A stretch of DNA of 64,000 nt from Pseudoalteromonas sp. OOF1S-7. Its GTDB lineage: Bacteria > Pseudomonadota > Gammaproteobacteria > Enterobacterales > Alteromonadaceae. Below the pieces are notes generated by a model. It searched no databases. It saw only the letters and a program-made list of their open reading frames with translations, and had not been told where the DNA came from. Below, one piece after another: positions 1 through 7,776 of the stretch. The DNA lies in assembly GCF_022347765.1 (NCBI RefSeq), contig NZ_JAKRFZ010000002.1, positions 434,001 to 498,000 on the forward strand. Direction: 5' to 3'. Every line of letters begins with the position of its first letter. The first letter of the stretch is position 1. Position numbers and translations under genes: made by a program.

Positions 1-363
1 AGCCGCTAAACCTGCGCACATATTTAACCGTCCCAACTCAAATGTAAACGGAGGTTTGGCTGATTAAGTCTTGAATTTCCAGCCTGTGAGACGGTAATTG
101 CATGTACTAAAACCTCAGTTCAAATGTTGGTACTGATTCAAATTACGGCGTAATTTGCCTCAAACTATATGACGCTAAGATTCGCCCAAAGCAAGCAGAA
201 GGGATCCCTGGAGGGTTACACGAATACCGACCAAGCAGTGGCAGCTTCAACTCAATACTGAATGACTGTACTCAATTACCATAGTGGATCTATAATTCAC
301 TCCTTGCAGGCACAAAAGCCATTCACTCTATGAGTGTCAATTTCAAAGCAATAGGTAAAATAA
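1..363. other. left-edge stretch with two short open fragments, no supported gene
   Basis: No complete gene is visible. A frame open from the window edge ends with a stop at 65-67 and could be the last 21 codons of a gene lying to the left. A second open frame, 111-284, has 57 codons, a stop just before it and no good start, so it may be a decayed remnant. A TATAAT-like hexamer near 290 could serve the lipoprotein gene that follows. Confidence 0.35.
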
Positions 364-939
364 ATGAACAGACAAATAGCCGTCAGTGCTCTTATGGTTG
401 CAACATTATCAGCTTGCTCAACAACTGGTTATACGGTTGCCCCTGGTAAAGAAACCGCATCACTTCGCGTAGTCTCTCTGGATAGCGGCAATGTGTCAGT
501 ATGGATTGACAATACGGAAGGGTGTATTAATCACAACTTTATTCGTGATGGAGAAATTGCCGTTTTGGGGGTAAAGGCCAACTTGCTTGCGGACCGCCAA
601 GCAGGCCGAGTAATTGGTATGCCCATGTATCGTTCAGAGGTTCACGAAAAACAGCAAACGGAGCTGAAAGTAGAAGCAAACGTACCTATTTCGTTTTATT
701 TTGCGGGCGTTTGGGTAACTGGCACGAATACACGCATCGACGGCTATAGATACTGTGTTAAAGAAGTCAGCTTTACTCCACTTGCCGATCATAATTATGA
801 AGCTCAATATTATGTAGATCAAATAGATGGCAAAAAGCAATGTACAATCACACTTTACGATATCAAGCAGAAAAACGGCGAGTTCGTAAAAAAAGAAAAT
901 GAAAACTATGAACTAACAACAAAGCCATGTGAAAATTAA
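364..939 (+). CDS. small lipoprotein of unknown function
   Basis: A 191-residue protein that I do not recognise. The N-terminus is a short hydrophobic signal ending in a lipobox, LSAC, with the acylated cysteine at about residue 18, so it should be an outer- or inner-membrane lipoprotein. The rest is predicted mixed polar and beta-rich sequence with a few cysteines (for example near residues 54 and 131) that could pair in the periplasm. It stands alone with no operon partner; the upstream Shine-Dalgarno is weak (AGGTAA). A role in the envelope is inference from the lipobox only. Confidence 0.75.
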   Translation: MNRQIAVSALMVATLSACSTTGYTVAPGKETASLRVVSLDSGNVSVWIDNTEGCINHNFIRDGEIAVLGVKANLLADRQAGRVIGMPMYRSEVHEKQQTELKVEANVPISFYFAGVWVTGTNTRIDGYRYCVKEVSFTPLADHNYEAQYYVDQIDGKKQCTITLYDIKQKNGEFVKKENENYELTTKPCEN

Positions 940-1350
940 TTCACACTAAGAAGCCATGATTTCTTGGTACCTGCAATGTGATGCTCGCCCGTTTCAGCCT
1001 ACCTTACTTTAAGAACTGGTGAGCATGCTTTAGGCTGCTACACTCCAGATTGATGGTGGAATACGCTTATTACCCCCAATGAATAACAGTTCTGTAAGGA
1101 GCAACAGCGTTATGCTTTGGTGTGCAACCAATGTGGATTGACTCACACAACAGTAAACCCTCAATGACTTGTTGTGGAAACCTCCCCAATCGGTTAACTT
1201 AGCGTTTCCAAAAAAACTCCAAATGTAATTATTGATTAGAACATACGGATGCCTAAAACATGCGTTTGTAAGTCGCGTACAGGCAGGTTTGCTTGCAATT
1301 GCCGACCGTCGAAAGATAAATGCTTTGGATCACAAAATTAAGGATAAGTT
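940..1350. other. intergenic stretch, no gene seen
   Basis: About 410 bases without a convincing reading frame. A short open stretch near 1088-1165 reads with a CNQCG zinc-ribbon-like motif, but it has no start and is preceded by a stop, so it is at best a remnant. The 3' part should carry the promoter of the secreted protein at 1351. Confidence 0.4.
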
Positions 1351-2142
1351 ATGAAATTCACAAAAGCTGCGCTAAGCCTTGCCTTAGCTTCTTCTTTAAC
1401 ATTCGGGTTTAATGCGAACGCAGGTCATCATGATATTACCTTTAAACTCGCAGCCACCACTGACGGAACAACCCACTCTGTACCTATGCCGATTATGGGC
1501 CAGAACGCGTTCTCTTTTGACATCATGCTGGACTATCAATATCAGAGTAATGGCGGGCGATGCCTGATTCTGTATCATCAGGACTCCTGTACCATCAAAA
1601 ACATGAATGGTGCAGTCACATTATCCAACATTCACTGGGGCAGAGCATCAATGCAGGGGTCCATTCAACAGATCTCTAGCTGGATGTACCTGCATCATCA
1701 GGAGCAGACTTCAACGGTATTGATCCCATCCAGTAATGTGCACTTTTACTTTTTAGACAATGCACAACCTACATCAACCTTGAATGTCTATGGTCGCTCT
1801 TCGCATCAGGTAGCCAATTACGGCCGTGCCAGTATGCAAACAACCAAAAACGCCAACAACCTGGGTTTTGAACTGGCTCGCCTGCCTTACAATACCAAAC
1901 AAGATGGCGTGAAGTTTCCTATGATGGCAGGCTGTATGAACCTGGCGGTACTCAACACCAGCTCATCAAGCATTACACGGGTTAATTTTACCCAGGCCAA
2001 CCAGACAACCGGTCCAATCACAACCACATTGTGTGTACCAGGTAACGATACCACCACCTTTGTTGGGATAGATACCACCACAGAGCGAGTCGCTAATATC
2101 TCAACTCAGGTTCCGGCCGAATTGTCTCACTTGTATCAGTAA
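1351..2142 (+). CDS. secreted protein of unknown function
   Basis: A 263-residue protein with a clear Sec signal peptide (MKFTKAALSLALASS..., cleavage after NANA at about residue 24). The mature part is rich in Ser, Thr, Asn and Gln and looks beta-structured. Two related segments, WGRASMQ near residue 92 and YGRASMQ near residue 158, hint at an internal duplication. Cysteine pairs near 70/80 and 195/228 could form disulfides. No catalytic motif is recognised. A start with AAGGATAAGTT upstream and a hairpin after the stop make this a self-contained gene. Confidence 0.75.
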   Translation: MKFTKAALSLALASSLTFGFNANAGHHDITFKLAATTDGTTHSVPMPIMGQNAFSFDIMLDYQYQSNGGRCLILYHQDSCTIKNMNGAVTLSNIHWGRASMQGSIQQISSWMYLHHQEQTSTVLIPSSNVHFYFLDNAQPTSTLNVYGRSSHQVANYGRASMQTTKNANNLGFELARLPYNTKQDGVKFPMMAGCMNLAVLNTSSSSITRVNFTQANQTTGPITTTLCVPGNDTTTFVGIDTTTERVANISTQVPAELSHLYQ

Positions 2143-2151
2143 TTCATCATT

Positions 2152-2181
2152 AGGGAGCTTAAATTGCCAGGCTCCCTTATT
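2152..2181 (+). terminator. hairpin terminator after the secreted protein gene
   Basis: AGGGAGC at 2152-2158 pairs with GCTCCCT at 2171-2177 and is followed by TATTTTG. Confidence 0.55.
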
Positions 2182-2358
2182 TTGTATATATGAGGGCAAA
2201 CCACAACCCTTGTTAATGCTCCTTCCGGTAACTATTAAACATTCTCAATTGTCTCTATCCATTCTCTGCGTTAAGTTTTGTACCTAAAAGTCTATATCCT
2301 ATTCGATGACATGGCCCACCCGCCTGCGGACAAAATCTGTGAGGTTTAAGGAGAGAAC

Positions 2359-3474
2359 ATGAGCCGAGATTTAACCTATGATGGCCTTCGCGGCTGGTTG
2401 CTTATTATCATTGCCTGCAATCACTTGTTTGGCAGCTTTGTCACTCAGTTTACCCGTACTCCGCTGGGGTTTGTTTCGGCAGCTGAGGGGTTTGTGTTCT
2501 TATCCGGGTTTGTTGCTTATCTGGTGTATGGGCGACTGGCTGGTGATAGCAAAACGATGCAGCGAAAAATATGGCGACGCTGTTGGGTGATTTACGGGTT
2601 TCATCTGAGCGCGATTGTGCTGTGCTTTTCGCTGGTAGCCTTGTTTCCTTTGTATATCCCACAGTGGTCTGATTTTTTTAATGCTGCCAACTGGTTTAGC
2701 AATCCCATCCAAAGTGTTTTGTCTGCCGCCTTGCTACTCGAACACCCTGGTTTTCACGATATTCTGATCCTCTATCTGGTGCCTATGACATTTTTGCCGT
2801 TTGCCATCGTAGCACTTAAACGCGCTAAAGCGTGGTATGTGGTCGCAACGTCCTTGCTGGTCTGGCTACTGGCCCAGTTTGTGACAGCTGAGTTTTTAGC
2901 ATCGCCGTTTAATCTTGTGTTTAACGACATCACATTAAACGTCAGTCATTTTGACCCCTTCGCCTGGCAGATTTATTTTTATCTGGGTGTGATGCTCAGT
3001 TATCTGAAATTTGATAAAGGCCATACCTTTATATTTACTCCTGTGGTGAGAATATTGCTGCTAAGCGGTGTGGGCTGCTTCTTTGTTGTTAAACATGGCT
3101 ACCCACAGCTGATGCAACCCTATTATGCGGGCCACGGTAGCGCCTCTGTGCTCTATCAGGTTAATTTGTTGCTAAGCGCGTATCTGATAATGCTGCTGAT
3201 GCGACGTTTTTCGTGGCTTTTTACACTGAAATACCCGGTGTTTATCGGCCAGCACGCCCTGCCCGTGTTTACCTTTCACTGTGTGGTGATTTACTTTCTG
3301 CTGCCCTGGAGCCATGCGTATACCACCGCCCAGTGGTACTGGGATGTGTTGATTTGCATGCTTTTTGTTAGCTTATTAGCCATTCCAGCCAAGCTAGACT
3401 GGTACTGGCGTAGCCATTGCGGCAAGAATACAAGCCATGCAAGTACAGTTAAGCAGGTCAATAATTCTTACTAA
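2359..3474 (+). CDS. OpgC-family membrane acyltransferase
   Basis: A 371-residue polytopic inner-membrane protein with about ten hydrophobic segments. The start, RDLTYDGLRGWLLIIIACNH, is the typical opening of the OpgC branch of the acyltransferase-3-like superfamily (Asp-Gly-x-Arg motif in the first helix, His at the end of it). Family members transfer acyl groups such as succinyl to osmoregulated periplasmic glucans. The mid-protein HDILILYLVPMT segment is also characteristic. There is a strong Shine-Dalgarno (AAGGAGAGAAC). No opgG/opgH homologue lies in this window, so the substrate here is not certain. Confidence 0.8.
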   Translation: MSRDLTYDGLRGWLLIIIACNHLFGSFVTQFTRTPLGFVSAAEGFVFLSGFVAYLVYGRLAGDSKTMQRKIWRRCWVIYGFHLSAIVLCFSLVALFPLYIPQWSDFFNAANWFSNPIQSVLSAALLLEHPGFHDILILYLVPMTFLPFAIVALKRAKAWYVVATSLLVWLLAQFVTAEFLASPFNLVFNDITLNVSHFDPFAWQIYFYLGVMLSYLKFDKGHTFIFTPVVRILLLSGVGCFFVVKHGYPQLMQPYYAGHGSASVLYQVNLLLSAYLIMLLMRRFSWLFTLKYPVFIGQHALPVFTFHCVVIYFLLPWSHAYTTAQWYWDVLICMLFVSLLAIPAKLDWYWRSHCGKNTSHASTVKQVNNSY

Positions 3475-3564
3475 GCAACTATGGTATATATACTGCGCAG
3501 CTCAGCTCACCACACCCAACCGAGTAACATTTTACTCACAGAAAAACACGAAACAAAAGCACTG

Positions 3565-3594
3565 TTAACACAAGCAGATACATTAGACTATTTT
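3565..3594 (+). promoter_or_regulatory. possible sigma-70 promoter of the peptide gene
   Basis: TTAACA at 3565-3570 and TATTTT at 3589-3594 are 18 bp apart and lie about 57 bp before the peptide start. The match is moderate. Confidence 0.35.
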
Positions 3595-3650
3595 AATGCT
3601 CGCTTATAGCAAATAAGCAAACTACATCAAAAACTTAAAGGAATATGATA

Positions 3651-3856
3651 ATGAAATTAGGTCTAAAGAAAAAAGCTTCAAAACACTTAGTGCAGACAAC
3701 AAGCAACTGCCAAATGATGCAACACCTGCTGTAGCTGGCGGTCGTGTAACAGACTACTGGTCAAACCACTGCTGGACTCACGAAATTAATACCTGTGACA
3801 GCGCAAAGCACACTGATGCTGCAGCGACGTATTGCTGCCGCTCTGCTATGTGCTAA
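3651..3856 (+). pseudogene. RiPP/bacteriocin-like precursor with double-glycine leader, frameshifted
   Basis: An ATG at 3651 with a good Shine-Dalgarno (AAAGGAAT) starts MKLGLKKK and then, in the annotated frame, hits a stop after 28 codons. Adding one A to the A6 run at 3669-3674 joins this start to the frame that ends at 3854-3856. The repaired product is a leader (MKLGLKKKSFKTLSADN, then KQLPNDATPAVAGG) plus a 37-residue core with five cysteines at core positions 10, 18, 31, 32 and 37. A basic MKL-type start, a downstream Leu-Pro and a final Gly-Gly are typical of leaders processed at double glycine. The core could be lanthipeptide-like, but no modification enzyme or peptidase-transporter is nearby. 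Explanations are a true inactivating deletion, a sequencing error in the homopolymer, or slippage. Confidence 0.7.
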
Positions 3857-3901
3857 ACAGCACAAAAAACTAAAACCATGCTTTAAGCAAGCGTGAGTTA
3901 C

Positions 3902-3930
3902 AAAAAACCAGACCTGCGTCTGGTTTTTTT
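3902..3930 (+). terminator. strong intrinsic terminator after the peptide gene
   Basis: CCAGAC at 3908-3913, loop CTGC, GTCTGG at 3918-3923 and seven T follow, with six A before the stem. It sits 50 bp after the stop of the Cys-rich core, which supports the view that the core frame was part of a real transcription unit. Confidence 0.85.
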
Positions 3931-3983
3931 GTGGAAACGGTAATCCGGGGGACCAAACACCCATATCGTTTTAGTCAGTTGCT

Positions 3984-4274
3984 TTATTCCTGAAGGCATT
4001 CATCCTTTTTATTAGCCTTATTTTGCTCAGAAAACAAGATATTCGGGCAGGAGAAGTCATCGCCGAACATCAGGTATAATTCGTATACGTGCTCTATGGT
4101 CATCACTGAGCGACCCGACTCAAAATTACTGATTGTTGACTGATCAACATTGAGCTTGGCGGCCAGCTGAGCCTGGGAGAGCTTGTTTTTATGTCTCAAG
4201 TTGCGCAGATTGCACTGCAAACGCCCCATCAGCTTATTGATTCTCTGTTTTCTGGCAAATGTATCGTTTTTCAT
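3984..4274 (-). CDS. small XRE-family helix-turn-helix regulator
   Basis: A 96-residue protein with one Cro/C1-type HTH in the middle: LRHKNKLSQAQLAAKLNVDQ followed by STISNFESG, about residues 26-56. This is the canonical helix 2-turn-helix 3 with the conserved Gln-Ser-Thr-Ile-Ser. The N-terminal 20 residues are basic and the C-terminal 20 are polar with two cysteines, so it has no separate sensor domain. There is a good Shine-Dalgarno (AAAGGATTAGG). It is divergent from another small XRE gene at 4625 and convergent with the broken peptide gene, and probably controls one of them or itself; this is inference. Confidence 0.85.
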   Translation of the reverse strand: MKNDTFARKQRINKLMGRLQCNLRNLRHKNKLSQAQLAAKLNVDQSTISNFESGRSVMTIEHVYELYLMFGDDFSCPNILFSEQNKANKKDECLQE

Positions 4275-4624
4275 AGCCTAATCCTTTTACACGCTTGTAT
4301 ACTGGCCTGCACAAGCGCTGACCGTATTTTTATCAGATACACCTGAAAAGCACCGTTTCAGGCACACCACCTGGTTAAACTGTTGGAAAAATCGCTCCCA
4401 ATGTAAACGTCCTGTTGACCTTTTTAACGTTAAGAAATATCGTGTAACTCACAGTCCCGCACGGCTGTTAGTGTTGCAATAGCAACGAGATAAATTGATA
4501 TCTCTAACTTAAGTCAGTTTGACATGTTCCCTTTTTGTATTAACATTGCGACTTTCTTGTTAAGATTATGTTCATTCGAATGTGGAAAAGTCTCCGCATT
4601 CAATAAAAAAAGGAAAAAAAGGAC
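4275..4624. other. divergent regulatory region between two XRE genes
   Basis: 350 bp with no gene. It must hold the promoters of both small XRE regulators; the rightward promoter can be recognised at 4519-4546. The region is AT-rich next to the rightward gene. Confidence 0.5.
4519..4546 (+). promoter_or_regulatory. sigma-70 promoter of the XRE-peptide-membrane operon
   Basis: A perfect TTGACA at 4519-4524 is followed after 16 bp by TAACAT at 4541-4546, leaving an untranslated leader of about 70 nt before the GTG at 4625. Confidence 0.55.
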
Positions 4625-4882
4625 GTGATTGATGGCGATGATTTAAAGGCAATGAGGAAAAACGCCGGCATATCCCAGGAACTGATGGCAAAAAAGTTAG
4701 AGTGCGACCGTAAGACAATCAGTAACTATGAGCAGGGTGTCAGTGACATTAAGTCTAAACAGCTTTTTCGCTGGCTGATGCTATGCAAAATAGATACACG
4801 CTCTTTACTCAATGAAATCAGACAGATCAGTGGCAGTTTAAACCGCTATGATGCGTCAAAGTTACAGGATGACGAAAAATGA
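4625..4882 (+). CDS. small XRE-family regulator, first gene of peptide operon
   Basis: An 85-residue protein with a GTG start behind AAAAAAAGGAC. The HTH occupies residues 7-40: MRKNAGISQELMAKKLECDR then KTISNYEQG. After it comes a short helix-rich tail with no ligand or peptidase domain. Its stop overlaps the next start by four bases (ATGA), so the regulator and the peptide gene at 4879 are translationally coupled. An XRE regulator coupled to a small peptide gene recalls regulator-pheromone pairs known in Gram-positive bacteria and phages, but that comparison is inference; an autoregulator is equally possible. Confidence 0.85.
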   Translation: MIDGDDLKAMRKNAGISQELMAKKLECDRKTISNYEQGVSDIKSKQLFRWLMLCKIDTRSLLNEIRQISGSLNRYDASKLQDDEK

Positions 4883-5322
4883 AAAAGATACGCCCACTTA
4901 CATTTCTCAATAAATTGGCTTCTCTGACTAATATAACAGGCCGGGAGACAGGCCAAGACCTGAGTAACGAAAAAACTTTATCAGCTGGTCAGGAGGGATT
5001 AGTATCGGGTTGCGGTATTTATGAACCTAATGATCCTCGCGTCTCAGGTGCTTTTAAGCCGGTAAAACCAGACGCTTCAGATGGCAATACGTCAAAAGTT
5101 CTTTCTGATAGTTTAAGCGCAGAGGTAATGGGTGGAACAGGTGCAAAAAAACCACCAAGACATGCCCTAACTAAAACAGACGATTCTAGTAATATAGTTG
5201 AGAGAAAACCTCTTAGTACCGAAGCTTGCATATTGATAACTGGTGGTACTGGCGCTAAAAAACCGCCTAGAGCTGCCTGTATCAACTCGGACTTGTTATT
5301 CAATAACGCTATGGATAACTAA
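4879..5322 (+). CDS. putative peptide precursor with repeated GGTGAKKPPR motif
   Basis: A 147-residue protein with no recognised domain. It starts at the ATG overlapping the XRE stop. It is hydrophilic, without a Sec signal, and contains the ten-residue motif GGTGAKKPPR twice (codons at 5131-5160 and 5242-5271), each shortly after an LSAE/LSTE stretch. A third, diverged block (LSAGQEGLVSGCGIYEPNDPR, split here as LSAGQEG and SGCGIYEPNDPR) lies near residue 34-55. Six of the ten motif codons differ between the copies and all differences are silent, so the peptide sequence is kept by selection. Repeated core-like units preceded by similar stretches suggest a multi-core precursor or a repeated binding motif. 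No export or protease gene is adjacent apart from the membrane protein at 5335. Confidence 0.65.
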   Translation: MKKIRPLTFLNKLASLTNITGRETGQDLSNEKTLSAGQEGLVSGCGIYEPNDPRVSGAFKPVKPDASDGNTSKVLSDSLSAEVMGGTGAKKPPRHALTKTDDSSNIVERKPLSTEACILITGGTGAKKPPRAACINSDLLFNNAMDN

Positions 5323-5334
5323 CAAGGGGAGATA

Positions 5335-5934
5335 ATGAAACTTTCAAATTTAATCTTGCTTAGCATTGCTTCCTTAGCACTCTTTTATATTCAACTATGG
5401 GATGATCGTCTTGTAACCCCGCAATACCTAATATTTCTCTTGGTATGTGCATGCTACGGCAAGTTCAAAAAGGATATAAACATAACTCACATTGCTGGAT
5501 TTATGTTTGTTGCTACTGGTATTTCTTACGTATTATTCGAAAATGGTATAATAAACTATGTAACGCCTTCAGGTAACCCTCTTCTACAAGGCACTATCAT
5601 TTATGGAACGCAATTGTTATTAAGCCTTTCCACTGTTTTTGTGCTCATTTTTAGAGTCCAGATTTCTAAGTTAATTTCAAAATCTTCCAAAGTTGAGCTT
5701 ACTAACTTTGATGGTGTTTTCCATTGGATATATATGTATATGTCGCTGCTATATATCCTAGGAATGCTAGAAAACATTGCTTGGTCTTACTTCGACATGA
5801 AGTCATGGACGTTAATATATGATAATTTTGAGGGGTTAATTTATATCGCCTGGGCATTGTGCTGTGGTGCCCTGCTGACCATGATGATCCTGTCCGGAAG
5901 AGAAGACGGCTCTGAGGCTTCTCACGCATCTTAA
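5335..5934 (+). CDS. small polytopic membrane protein, third gene of peptide operon
   Basis: A 199-residue inner-membrane protein with about six hydrophobic segments (near residues 3-20, 30-45, 53-70, 88-108, 130-148 and 165-185) and a short charged C-terminal tail. It follows the repeat-peptide gene by 12 bp behind a strong Shine-Dalgarno (AAGGGAGATA), so it belongs to the same operon. I do not recognise the family. By position it could export, sense or give immunity to the peptide, but nothing in the sequence proves this. Codon and base use is AT-richer than the flanking LysR and hut genes, in keeping with an accessory cassette. Confidence 0.75.
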   Translation: MKLSNLILLSIASLALFYIQLWDDRLVTPQYLIFLLVCACYGKFKKDINITHIAGFMFVATGISYVLFENGIINYVTPSGNPLLQGTIIYGTQLLLSLSTVFVLIFRVQISKLISKSSKVELTNFDGVFHWIYMYMSLLYILGMLENIAWSYFDMKSWTLIYDNFEGLIYIAWALCCGALLTMMILSGREDGSEASHAS

Positions 5935-5960
5935 ATTGGCCCCTAAAATTCCATTGCCCG

Positions 5961-5992
5961 ATGCCAGTCAGCTTTGCTGACTGGCATTCTTT
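5961..5992 (+). terminator. terminator between the peptide operon and the LysR gene
   Basis: A 12-bp perfect stem, ATGCCAGTCAGC at 5961-5972 with GCTGACTGGCAT at 5976-5987, closes on a three-base loop and is followed by TCTTTG. It lies between convergent genes and may serve both. Confidence 0.75.
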
Positions 5993-6002
5993 GTGCGCCA
6001 CT

Positions 6003-6923
6003 CTAACTTGCATGCACCCGCTTTATTTCTTCTATCAGCGCCTCAGCCAATGGTGAAGCGCTGTTGCTTTTTGACGTGATCAGCATCACCGGGATCTGAT
6101 AGGCGTATTTTTCTGGCTGTATGGCTCTGAATATGCCTTTATCGACCCAGTAGCTGGCGTAATGCTCTGGCAGATAGCCGATAAACTCGCCGGACAATAT
6201 TAAGTGGGCAATCCCTTCATCATGATAAGCGATGGCGCTGTTTTGGTAGTTAAGGCCATCGTTGCGCACTTCTTTATCGCGCAGGTAGTTACTGGTGATC
6301 ACTTCAGCCTCGGCCAGTAATGCCTCTAATTTTGCACTGTCGCTTTCGGCCACATCATCTTCCAGCAGCTCAAACAGTGGATGACCCTGAGCACAATATA
6401 AATAGTTGTACTCATTGTGTAGCGGGTAATAGTCCAGACCGCGCAGCTGATGGCGACTCACGCCCAGACCCACCAGAGAGCGGCCGTTCACCACTGAGGT
6501 TTCGACTTCGCGGGCTTCACACACATGAATATCAAACTGAATATTGCCACCACGCGCTTTGAGCGCCGAAATGGCCCGCGCCACGCCGCAACGGGGATCG
6601 CTGACCATAGTATCTATCGTGGCAATGGTCACCCGCCCCGAGAGTTCATTTTTAGAACTGGCTACGGTACTGGCAAAGGCTTCGCATTGCTGCAACAGCT
6701 CCAGGGACGCCTGATAAGTCACCCTGCCGGGCTCGGTCAATTCAAAACCGCTGCGCCCGCGTTTACATAATTTCAGGCCCAGCCGTACTTCCAGGTCCGA
6801 CAGGTGCGAACTAATGGTCGAACGGCCGATGTTCAGGCGCGACTCCGCAGCCGACAGGCCGCCACACTCCACAATAGCGACAAAGATCCTCAGTAGTCTT
6901 AAATCAACGTCTTGTACCTGCAC
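6003..6923 (-). CDS. LysR-family transcriptional regulator
   Basis: A 306-residue regulator with a GTG start behind AGAGGT. Residues 5-64 form the winged HTH (LLRIFVAIVECGGLSAAESR, then IGRSTISSHLSDLE), and residues about 95-300 form the periplasmic-binding-like effector domain. The HTH is typical except for a Ser-Thr-Ile-Ser recognition start. It is divergent from hutH-hutU, but a long repeat block lies between them. It could control the hut genes or a distant target; the effector is not evident from the sequence. Confidence 0.88.
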   Translation of the reverse strand: MQVQDVDLRLLRIFVAIVECGGLSAAESRLNIGRSTISSHLSDLEVRLGLKLCKRGRSGFELTEPGRVTYQASLELLQQCEAFASTVASSKNELSGRVTIATIDTMVSDPRCGVARAISALKARGGNIQFDIHVCEAREVETSVVNGRSLVGLGVSRHQLRGLDYYPLHNEYNYLYCAQGHPLFELLEDDVAESDSAKLEALLAEAEVITSNYLRDKEVRNDGLNYQNSAIAYHDEGIAHLILSGEFIGYLPEHYASYWVDKGIFRAIQPEKYAYQIPVMLITSKSNSASPLAEALIEEIKRVHAS

Positions 6924-6980
6924 GCCTAATTACCTCTTTTATTTATGTCTGCAATGCTCCGGCTTGCTCTACTTCTCCCG

Positions 6981-7590
6981 TCTGTTTTAATACCCAAGTT
7001 GCCGGTTGGTAGTTCCCGCATCAAGTGCGGGATGACCGGAGCTGGGTGCTGAATAACCGGAGTTGAGTGCAGGAAAGCTGGGATTGAGTGCTGAATGACG
7101 AAGCATAAAAGCGCACTAATCAAACTATCCACCATCACACCTTTTCACAAAAAACCTACCCTTTTCTCGCGTCATCCCGGCCTTGAGCCGGGATCCACAC
7201 CCAGACCATTTAGGCGTCTGTTTTAACACCCAAGTTGCCGGTTGGTAGTTCCCGCATCAAGTGCGGGATGACCGGAGTTGTGTGCTGAATAACCGGAGTT
7301 GAGTGCAGGAGAGCTGGAATTGAGTGCTGAATGACCAAACGTAAAAGCACACTAATCAAATTATCCACCATCACACCTGTTCACGAAAACCTACCCTTTT
7401 CTCCCGTCATCCCGGCCTTGAGCCGGGATCCACACCCAGGCTATTCAGCCGTCAGATTTAACACCCAGGTTGTCGGTTGGTAGTTCCCGCATCAAGTGCG
7501 GGATGACCAGAGTTGGGTGCTGAATGTCCGGAGTTAGGTGCCGAATAACCGGAGTTGAGTTCGGGATGACCGAGGTTAAACGTACGCTGT
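6981..7590. repeat. three tandem copies of a ~236-bp repeat with REP-like palindromes
   Basis: The unit begins near 6981 (TCTGTTTTAA), again at 7217 and, with changes, at 7452; spacing is 236 and 235 bp and the third copy is partial. Each full unit has a short palindrome, CCCGCATCAAGTGCGGG, and a second one, TCCCGGCCTTGAGCCGGGA, plus a run of diverged GAATAACCGGAGTTGAGTGC-like sub-repeats. Palindromes of this kind (GTCATCCCG...CGGGAT) occur as dispersed REP-like repeats in many proteobacteria. No gene is supported here. Confidence 0.85.
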
Positions 7591-7621
7591 TCAACTAAAA
7601 CGCCACCTCTTACTCGCTCGA

Positions 7622-7664
7622 ACTTTTAGTTCGATACTTTTTAGTTCGGCACTTTAAGTTCGAT
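7622..7664. promoter_or_regulatory. three tandem 14-15 bp sites upstream of hutH
   Basis: ACTTTTAGTTCGAT (7622-7635), ACTTTTTAGTTCGGC (7636-7650) and ACTTTAAGTTCGAT (7651-7664) are direct repeats placed head to tail, about 113 bp before the hutH start. Their regular spacing suggests an operator array for a hut regulator; the binding protein is unknown. Confidence 0.45.
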
Positions 7665-7776
7665 AAAATCGGAATGAATTACGATAATTATGCATTTATA
7701 AAACTACTACAGCAAGTTAGGATTGTGAGATAAAAACACCATCTGCATGTAACAAGATGATATTTAGGAGAATAAA

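Noticed and set aside
1088..1165. Zinc-ribbon-like fragment CNQCG
   Set aside because: Too short, no start, and a stop lies just upstream; one CxxC motif is not enough.
6926..7138. 70-codon minus-strand frame in the repeat block
   Set aside because: It consists of the 236-bp repeat and its palindromes and would be shared by all units; no sign of coding.
7000..7500. CRISPR array
   Set aside because: The repeats are about 236 bp long with palindromes inside and no short unique spacers; no cas gene is near.
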